Assembly (NCBI RefSeq): GCF_000321225.1
Contig: NW_004450483.1
Span: forward strand, 2,823,693-2,887,692
DNA length: 64,000 nucleotides
Direction of reading: 5' to 3'
DNA from: Odobenus rosmarus divergens
Taxonomy: Eukaryota; Chordata; Mammalia; Carnivora; Odobenidae
This document shows, piece by piece, positions 57,105 through 64,000 of this stretch; position 1 is the stretch's first letter, and the number at the start of each line of letters is the position of its first letter. Both the position numbers and the translations under genes were made by a program. The notes under the pieces are model-generated. The model saw only the letters and a list, made by a program, of their open reading frames with translations. It made no database searches and was not told the origin of the DNA.

Positions 57105-57112
57105 GGCTACTC

Positions 57113-57534
57113 AATGAATTCACTATTCATTTAACGGACATTCCAGTTGTTAGCAAAATGGCAGAGGGCGGTGGTGACTGACTCTGTCCAAGTAGATCAG
57201 CAGCCATCCCCAGGGACCCACGGCGTGTGAGGTTCAGAAAGCTGAGATAAATCAACCCCACGTCCCAGTTTTCTGGAGCACCCCTCCATGGACTTTGTCC
57301 ATGGGGTCTTCCATCCGCCATACACGTGCACAGTGTATGTATGAAGCTCACCCCTAGTTTAGGTCATAGGTCCTTCCTCTAAACCTCAAAGGAAAACAAC
57401 ATCTGTTCACATGAGGATTAGGTGTGTTCATCTCATAATCCTCAGAACCAAGAGAGTCTGTAGTCATAAGAACAGCTACTATTGGTTTTTTGTTTGTTTG
57501 TTTGTTTGTTTTGTCTTGTTTTTATCAGCACAAA
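57113..57534. other. Intergenic sequence, no gene seen
   Basis: Unique sequence. A (TTTG)n run lies at about 57488-57512. Confidence 0.4.
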
Positions 57535-57710
57535 AGAAATGCCAAGCCCCGCGGTCAGCATTTTGCTGCCTTTATTCCTCACTCTAACTCTGTGAGGTGG
57601 GTGCCATTTTACAGGTAAAAATTGGGCCACAGATAGGTTAAGTCCTATGTCCAAGAGCTTGTACTTGGGAGAGCTGAATTGTGAACTTGGGTTCCATACA
57701 GCTTTCTGCA
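57535..57710 (-). mobile_element. MIR, minus strand
   Basis: ctaactctgtgaggtgggtg, ccattttacaggtaaaaatt, aggttaagtcctatgtccaa and gaattgtgaacttgggttcc in reverse MIR order. Confidence 0.85.
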
Positions 57711-58089
57711 AGTCCCTGCCATCCCCAGTGAGCTGACTTCTCACAAGCCATTGGGAACTTGTCATCCGTACATCGTGGCATAGGCTTTGATGAAGTTCTC
57801 CTTTTCCTCTGCCTTGGGCATGCTTACTTTGTCTCTTTGAGCTGCTGGAGGCACCTCAAGCAGAGGGACCATGACTTTTGCTTTCCTTAGGCTGTTTTCA
57901 GAGCCAGCACAGTGTCTGGAACAGAGGTGCTCAAAGGCACCCAACAGGCCCACCAAGGCAGCTCCCTTCCATGCAGAGTGGGCCCTGCCTAGAAGCCCCC
58001 AGAGTCCCACAGAATCCCTATCAGTTCCTCTTTACTTAGAACCATACCTAATGAAGAGATCCGTCTCATCTCCACCTACATCTCCCTCC
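57711..58089. other. Intergenic sequence, no gene seen
   Basis: No repeat recognised. Short frames only. Confidence 0.35.
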
Positions 58090-58350
58090 GGTGGCAATCT
58101 AATTAGGTTCTCTCTACAATTAACCATTCGTAATTAAAGAGGAGCAAAGCCCATGTGTCATTCTTAAACTTCATCCATTAAACAACAATGTCCAATTTTG
58201 AAATCCCTCTTCAGACAAGGAGAAGTGGTACATGTGTGGGATAAGAATTCTCCAGATATGCTAACCTAAATTTAATTATGCAAGGAGAACAGAGGTTTAA
58301 CTTCATTCTTCCTGGAAGTGCTGTAATTAAAACTCAATTAGGAGCAGTGC
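58090..58350. promoter_or_regulatory. Candidate conserved non-coding element C (homeodomain motif cluster)
   Basis: 260 bp without transposons that carries six TAATTA/CAATTA-type cores: ctaattaggt (58100), caattaacca (58118), gtaattaaag (58130), ttaattatgc (58271), gtaattaaaa (58323) and caattaggag (58335). Such density is typical of enhancers bound by homeodomain proteins; EN1 itself recognises this core. Activity is inference. Confidence 0.45.
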
Positions 58351-58609
58351 TGGCCAACATCATTATTTCAGTGTCACCCTATTGAAGAGACAAACAGCTC
58401 AGTGCTGCTCACGGGGATGCTGGGCTGAAGACTTTTCCAAGGAAGGGTCGTTGGGCCTATCCTCGGTCTTTCAACATCTTCTAGAAGCACCATTGGTTCA
58501 TTTGCTTTCTCTTCATTTGTAACTTTTGAAGACTCTTCTATCCGAGCATCTAGATCAAAGGAAGAAGCAGCCATTCAGATGTCTGGCCTATTAACAATTC
58601 ACTTATGAT

Positions 58610-58790
58610 GGGCCTGGTGTTTCACATACAGTATCTTGTTTAATCTTTACCTCAACTGTAGAAAGTAGGTATTGTCCTTAATGAAAGACAAAAGCGTCAA
58701 GGTTCAGAGAAGTGAGAGAACCCGCCAGTCACACCATTGTATAATGGTGGGACCAACCAGGCCGCCTCCAGAGTCTGTGCTCATTGTGTT
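58610..58790 (-). mobile_element. MIR, minus strand
   Basis: atacagtatcttgtttaatc, aaggttcagagaagtgagag and ctccagagtctgtgctcatt in reverse MIR order. Confidence 0.8.
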
Positions 58791-59799
58791 ATAATGAACA
58801 TTTTGAAATAGTTTTCCAAATATCAGATGTTTAACATTAGAGGACACCTTACTCTGTTTTTTAATGTCAAACAGACATACGAAAAGCAAAAATCGGGGTT
58901 CTGAAACTCTTCTTGCATGCACTGTGTTAGCAAGAAGGCCAGTGAGCTTCCTTTCCTAAACCCTTGCCAGGAATCTGGGCGATTCTTCGTGGTTTGGGAT
59001 CAATCATAAGGGAACTATAGTGTTTCCACTGGCTACAAGGGGACAGGACCCAGGTCCCACACCATAGTTAGAGAAACACAGCCCACATACAACCCACGTC
59101 TTGGGTGGGGCTGTCTACACAGACTACCCATGTCAGCGACAATCGTGGCTCCTTCTGGGGATTGCCACCAAGAGGACACGTCAGCCAGGCCAGGGACCTC
59201 ACACAGGGCCACTGCTTACAGGACAAGTGGACCTGAGATCCAGCTCCCATTCCGCTCCAGACAAAGAAAGGCTACCTCTTTTCATTTGCTCACAAGGGCT
59301 GATAATGGTGGTGTGATCCTGCTGGTTTCAGGGTGCCTGGGCCCACAGCCGACTGGACCTGTGGCTTCTAGCTCTTTCCACACAGAAAACAGAATACATT
59401 TGAAACCTCTGGAGGTAAGCTTGAGGATCTACCCTGATTTCTTTTCTTTTTCCAGAGATCCAAGATCCTCTCCACTCATATCTTCTCTAATTATTTCATT
59501 CTACCACCCCCCGGGCTTTTGCCTCCTGCCTACCCTGGTGAGTGGGATTTTGTTTCTTTAGGGTTAGCTTGGCTGCCAAAGCATCTCCAATAGGTATGTG
59601 GTTGAAATCCCAGGAGGGGCTAAGGGGGAGGGGAGCCCAGGGGTGCTTGGCATGGTTTGCTGCACAAACAGCACCACTAGTTGGAGAAAGGCAGGAGGAT
59701 GAGCCCAGTGAGCTGAGGGCTTCCAGTTGGCTCCATGTTAGGTCGGAGGGTGAGCAGTTTGTTGGGTCATCCATCCATCCCTTCATTTAAAACCCACGC
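58791..59799. other. Intergenic sequence, no gene seen
   Basis: Unique sequence. The 143-codon plus frame at 59130-59561 has no recognisable motif and overlaps two other frames, so it is not supported as a gene. Confidence 0.4.
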
Positions 59800-60490
59800 A
59801 CTTCCAAAAAGTACTTGAGATCGTTTGAAACGTATGTAATATCGAAGGTGAAACCAAAGAGAACGTGATACAACCACTTTAGAAAACTGTATGGAAGTTT
59901 TTAACAAATGTAGACATGTACCTACCCTTCGACTGAGCAATTTTATTCCTAGGTCTTTACCCAAGAAAAATAAGTCTATGTGTGCCCATGGAAGACTTGA
60001 CAAGAATATTTGTAGCATCTTTATTCAGAAGAGCCAAAAAATAAAAATACCTGTGTATGTATCAAAGGACAATGAAGAAACAAACTATGGTATATTCAAA
60101 CAGTACATTTCTATTCAGTAATAAAAGGGAATAAATTTCAGATAGGTGCAGTATGGATGAGTCACACGGAAATTATGCTGGGTGAAAGGAGACAGACACA
60201 GAAGTATTTGTATTGATGAATCCACTCACGTGATTTAGGTCAAGAAGCAGCAAAACTCATCTGTGACAACAGCCGGCAGAATAGTGATTGCCCAGTGTGG
60301 GTTGGGGAAGCAAGAAGGAGACTGAGTGAAGAGGGCATGAGGGAACTTTCTGGAATGCAGGAGATGTTGCTTACCTTGATGTGAGTGAGAGTTACACAGT
60401 ATATGCATTTGTCAAAACTTATCCAACTGTATTCTTAAGACCTGTGCATTTCATTTCATGTAGAATATACCTAAGACAAAGCAGAACGAG
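59800..60490 (+). mobile_element. Old L1M 3' end, plus strand
   Basis: ttagaaaactgtatggaagt, gagcaattttattcctaggt, aaactatggtatattcaaac, tgggtgaaaggagacagaca and aacttatccaactgtattct follow the order of ORF2 end and 3' UTR of ancient L1M. Broken frames. Confidence 0.8.
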
Positions 60491-60534
60491 CAACAAAACC
60501 TCCACAAATTGCATAAGAAACAACAAATATAGAA

Positions 60535-60605
60535 ACAGTCTAGAACCAGATGGGCTGCATTCAAACCCTGGTCCAGCCCTTACCAGCACTGGGACTTCAG
60601 TCCCA
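60535..60605 (+). mobile_element. MIR fragment (weak)
   Basis: gggctgcattcaaaccctgg followed by agcccttaccagcactggga resembles the MIR head and core. Short. Confidence 0.45.
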
Positions 60606-61454
60606 CTTAGTGGACGGTGAATTCTCAATGCTATTTAAAAAAGATACTAATCTTTCAGGAAACTTACCCTTTCCCTTGGACCATATATGGAGGTTTCCAA
60701 GATGGGGCTTTAGGAAGGGGCTCACAAACCTCTCAAAAATGTGCTGAGCATAAAGTATGTTTGTGTTGGGAGTGGATTCATGGTTTTCCATGAGACCCCT
60801 AAGATAACTTTTCCAGGATCCCAGAGTGAGTTGACTCTCACAAATGAGCAACAAGGTCAAACACTGAGCCTTCTAGTCCCTAGAAGTGAGTCACTAAATC
60901 CAGGTCCCCTTACGGGAGGAGATTACACAGAACCTGGCCCTCAGAGGTGCCTCCCAACCGGGATGAAGGAGTAACAAACATGGCTTCTTGGGGCTCAACT
61001 GGAAACAAGGCCGAGCACTGTGCTTTCCCCGTCTTGTGAGGGCAGTGATGCTCATCTGTGTGGACCACTGAGCCAGGGACACAGGGGACAGGAGGGCAGG
61101 GCTGGGCCATCGGAAATGCAGGTGAGAGAAAACCTCCAGTGTGTAGGAAAGCTGTGGGAAGCTGTGATTCAGACTTTCTGGAAGGATTGAAGGATGCTTG
61201 GAAAGCAGGGTGAACTATGGGGTGGGAAGCCATGCCCAGGAAAGGGCAGCTCCTCCCTCTCTCCCCCCACCTTGCCATTTCCTCCAGTATCTCCTCCAGC
61301 CTTGCCTCCCGGCTTCCCGCTCCAAGAGAAAGCTGTTGGAGTCTCTCTTCAAGGTCCTAGTTTCTACTCTAAAGATGAAGAATGGCAGGCAGTAGCGCTT
61401 GGTCCAGCCCTACCGTGAGGTGAGGGACAAACAGTTGTTCTTGAACAGCCGAGC
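60606..61454. other. Intergenic sequence, no gene seen
   Basis: No transposon recognised. Contains one copy (61294-61333) of a 40-bp word repeated at 63207-63246. Confidence 0.4.
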
Positions 61455-61670
61455 AGGACAGAAATGACAGACTTTGGAGCCAGACAGACTGAGATTTGAG
61501 GGTGCCTCACTGGGTGACCTTTAGAAAGACTCTTCACTTCTCTGTGCCTCAAGTCATCATCTATAAAACAGGGATAAAAATCTCTCCTTCACGTGGTGTC
61601 ATCAAGTCTGAACTGGGCAGGGCCTGATGCTTAGCAGGACTCTGTACACAGTAGGCACCACATTAAAGCT
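61455..61670 (+). mobile_element. MIR, plus strand, nearly complete
   Basis: gactttggagccagacagac, tcactgggtgacctttagaa, ctcttcacttctctgtgcct, tctataaaacagggataaaa and tgtacacagtaggcaccaca in exact MIR order. Confidence 0.92.
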
Positions 61671-61741
61671 GCCACAGCTACTATGGCCCCCCCGGGAGCT
61701 TCTGACTTCCTTCCATCTGATGAGTTCCGTGAGTGCCATTT

Positions 61742-61865
61742 AGATTTATTTATTCATTCAACTCATAAGCCACGAGGCCCAGCTGAATGCCAGGTGCTAT
61801 ACTAGGGCCCCAGGAATGTGGTGAAGAAACAAACGGGCATGGACCTATCCTTCTGGGGCCCACGG
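61742..61865 (-). mobile_element. L2-like 3' end, minus strand (weak)
   Basis: tttatttattcattcaactc then tgaatgccaggtgctatact and a ccaggaatgtggtgaagaaa segment resembles a reverse L2 or MIR-related terminus. Confidence 0.5.
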
Positions 61866-62555
61866 GCATCTCTGGGTCACAGCAGCTTCTGCTTCTATTC
61901 AGGCACTCCTCGGGAGAGACTCTGGCGCCCTGCCTTCTCAGCCTGCTTGACACACTGGGGCCCGTGGGGTGGGGGACGGCTCACAAGCATCAGCAGGTTC
62001 TCGTGAGTTTTCGCTGATGGCACCTCTGATGAAGGTGCCAGAGATAATCTCCTTGTTATCTGATTCCCTCTGATTCATCCCTGCTGGGTGCTGACAGCCA
62101 CCCTGGCGTCTCCCCGGCTCTGCCTGGGGCCTGGAACCACAGTACACCCTACAACCCAGTGGGAGAAGCCACGCCATGCACGTGGGCTGGGAAAATTGGC
62201 ACAGTTCTAGGGGTCCCTGCCCGTGGAATTGGTCCTGGCTCTGGCTTTGAGTGCTGGCAATGGTTGTCCTAAGATGGAGCCAGTGCAGCTGGCCCAGTCT
62301 GTCCAGCAGCTGGGGAACAGTGGTGTCTGAGAAGCAGCAATTCCCAGGACAGCAGTTGTGGGGGTGGGGGGGGGAGAGGGGCCAGTAGGGGTCTGCAGGG
62401 GGCACCCCCCCACTGCTCGTAAATAACAACAACATTGACCATCATTCTTGTCATGGGGCCCATGAGCCCTTATCCAAAATTCTGGGAGCCAGATGCATTT
62501 GGAAATTCAGAATTTAGGAAGTGGTTTAGGAAGGTAAATGGTATAAATACTAGAT
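61866..62555. other. GC-rich intergenic sequence, no gene supported
   Basis: GC-rich with a G-run (62361-62374) and a 165-codon minus-strand frame at 61938-62435. The frame has no domain, signal or splice context, and long frames are expected by chance in GC-rich DNA. Confidence 0.4.
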
Positions 62556-62755
62556 TTTTTTTTAAGATTTCATTTATTTGTCAGAGAGAGAGAGAGAGAG
62601 AGAGCACAGCAGTGGGAGGGGCAGAGGGGGAGGGAGAGGGAGAAGCAGGCTCCTTACTGAGCAGGGAGCCCTATACGGGACTCGATCCCAGGACCCCGTG
62701 TTAATGACCTGAGCCGAAGGCAGACGCCTAACGGACTGAGCCACCCAGGCGTCCC
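62556..62755 (-). mobile_element. Can-SINE, minus strand
   Basis: Reverse SINE with an expanded GAGAGA tract, body tatacgggactcgatcccag and end gagccacccaggcgtccc. Flanks aaatactagattttt and caatgctaggtctt resemble each other weakly. Confidence 0.95.
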
Positions 62756-64000
62756 AATGCTAGGTCTTATCTGGTCCCCAAGGGGTCTGGGGCAGCACCC
62801 TGTAAGCAAACACACTAAATGGATGAGTATTCAAAACAAGGCCGAGAAATAAAGAATATAAATGATTTCACATTCATTTAGGAAGGATTTACTGCCAAAC
62901 AAGTTATGCAAAAACATGGTTTCCTAAGCCCTTTTTGGATTCATGATCACAAAGAAGGGATTGTGGAGAGGTGCTAATTACAAGAACAGTTATAACAACA
63001 ATCATATTGTCTCTACAATTGTGTTCTTGATCCTATCCAGCGGTTGGGGGAACATCTCTAGAAAATTACATTTGTACTGATCGAACACATGCACCTTAAA
63101 TAAAAACAGCATTTTGCTAGATCAAGGCCCTGCCCTCCCATTGCCATACCTAGTATACATAGCACCCCCAGTATGGAAGTTCTGGACCTGCCCCTGCAGA
63201 AATGCCCTCCAGCCTTGCCTCCTGGCTTCCCGCCCCACGGGAAGGCCTGCATGAGGAGAAGCCTAGAAGGACTTCAGGCATCGAGCACCTGCTCCCAGAG
63301 GTGGACGGGAACTGCAGGCACTCTCAGGGAAACTCTAAGGACCAGCCTCGTACTTCTGCCTGAAACAGAGAAAGAAGATGTGTGAGGGCTGTTTCTCCCC
63401 AGCTTAAGGTGATTCCAGGAGTATGTGAGTGCGGGGGGTGTGGACATGGGCACAGGATTGGCTGAAGAGCCTGCAGGAGGTCTCTTGGCTCCAGGGGCAA
63501 CACCTCGCAGAGCAGCCGGCTGGATGGGCAAACTGCACGTTCTTGTCTGTGTAAGTCTTTTCCATTATCCCTGACCTTGAACAAGGGCATTCAGAGCAGA
63601 GGCAGAGTCCCTGCTCCTGCAAGAGCCTCAAAGGGCGGTCAGTGCTCTAGAGGTCTCAGCACTGGCCACCGGTCACAGGGAGGCACTAATGAGGGTGTTA
63701 TAGGTGCGTCTCAGTCACCTGAGGGCCAGTCCAGAGACTTAATTATTAACCTTGCTACCAGGAGGCATTTACACACTAAAGACGAGGAACTTGTGACAAA
63801 AGAGAAGAGGTACATCTGAGATGCAGGGAGCTGAGAATGGCAGGTCAGCCTACCATGGAAGTCCTCCACCACTGCCAATCTTGGAAGGGCTCCCTTAGAG
63901 AGAACGATGACTTCGTGAACATAGGCGATGTTCCCATGATTGTTGTATTGTATCATCAAACAATCCTTTGGAACAGGGTGCTGTTGTTCATTTCATATTT
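62756..64000. other. Intergenic sequence to the right edge
   Basis: No transposon or gene recognised in about 1.2 kb. 62870-63120 is AT-rich, repeat-free and includes gaggtgctaattacaagaac. A second copy of a short local repeat lies at 63207-63246. Confidence 0.4.

Noticed and set aside
61938..62435. 165-codon minus-strand open frame rich in Pro, Cys and Ser
   Set aside because: GC-rich, low-complexity sequence with no domain or splice context; long chance frames are expected here.
1..64000. A new multi-gene biological system
   Set aside because: All recognisable structure is explained by one vertebrate gene, transposons, simple repeats and putative enhancers. Nothing resembles an operon, defence system or viral cluster.

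Overview
The window is nuclear DNA from a carnivoran mammal, most likely an arctoid caniform (pinniped, mustelid or bear). The evidence is about twenty tRNA-derived Can-SINEs (head GCGCCTGGGTGGCTCAG, CT-rich middle, AAATAAAT/AATCTTT tail) and young L1 3' ends of the carnivoran type. I see no SINE of the canid-specific young type. The exact species cannot be read from the sequence.

The one protein-coding gene I can support is MARCO (macrophage receptor with collagenous structure), on the minus strand. Coding exon 3 (1-204, running off the left edge), exon 2 (1084-1185) and exon 1 (14164-14272) have intact reading frame, GT/AG splice sites and compatible phases. Together they encode the cytoplasmic tail, the transmembrane segment and the start of the extracellular spacer (about 138 residues). 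The collagenous and SRCR domains lie beyond the left edge. Intron 1 (about 13 kb) holds an old, nearly full-length L1 in antisense orientation, cut by five SINEs and an AT-rich dinucleotide array.

From about 14.5 kb to 64 kb the window is upstream, intergenic DNA. In human, MARCO's upstream neighbour is EN1, so by synteny this is probably the MARCO-EN1 interval (recalled, not visible here). It contains nested L1s of several ages, solo LTRs with target-site duplications, MER5A-like DNA transposons, many L2/MIR relics and simple repeats. Repeat-poor islands are the likely regulatory DNA: AT-rich homeodomain-motif clusters near 44.1-44.3, 45.0-45.6 and 58.1-58.35 kb, and two same-orientation CTCF-like motifs at 55.38 and 56.62 kb.

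Notable structural points: an L1 insertion at 34419-34974 that appears to carry a 3' transduction and splits a solo LTR; two SINEs inserted one after the other at one target, the second holding a 50-N gap whose true size is probably about 4 bases; and an inverted pair of related solo LTRs at 33.0-35.3 kb. I found no RNA gene, CRISPR array, bacterial or viral gene cluster, or new biological system.
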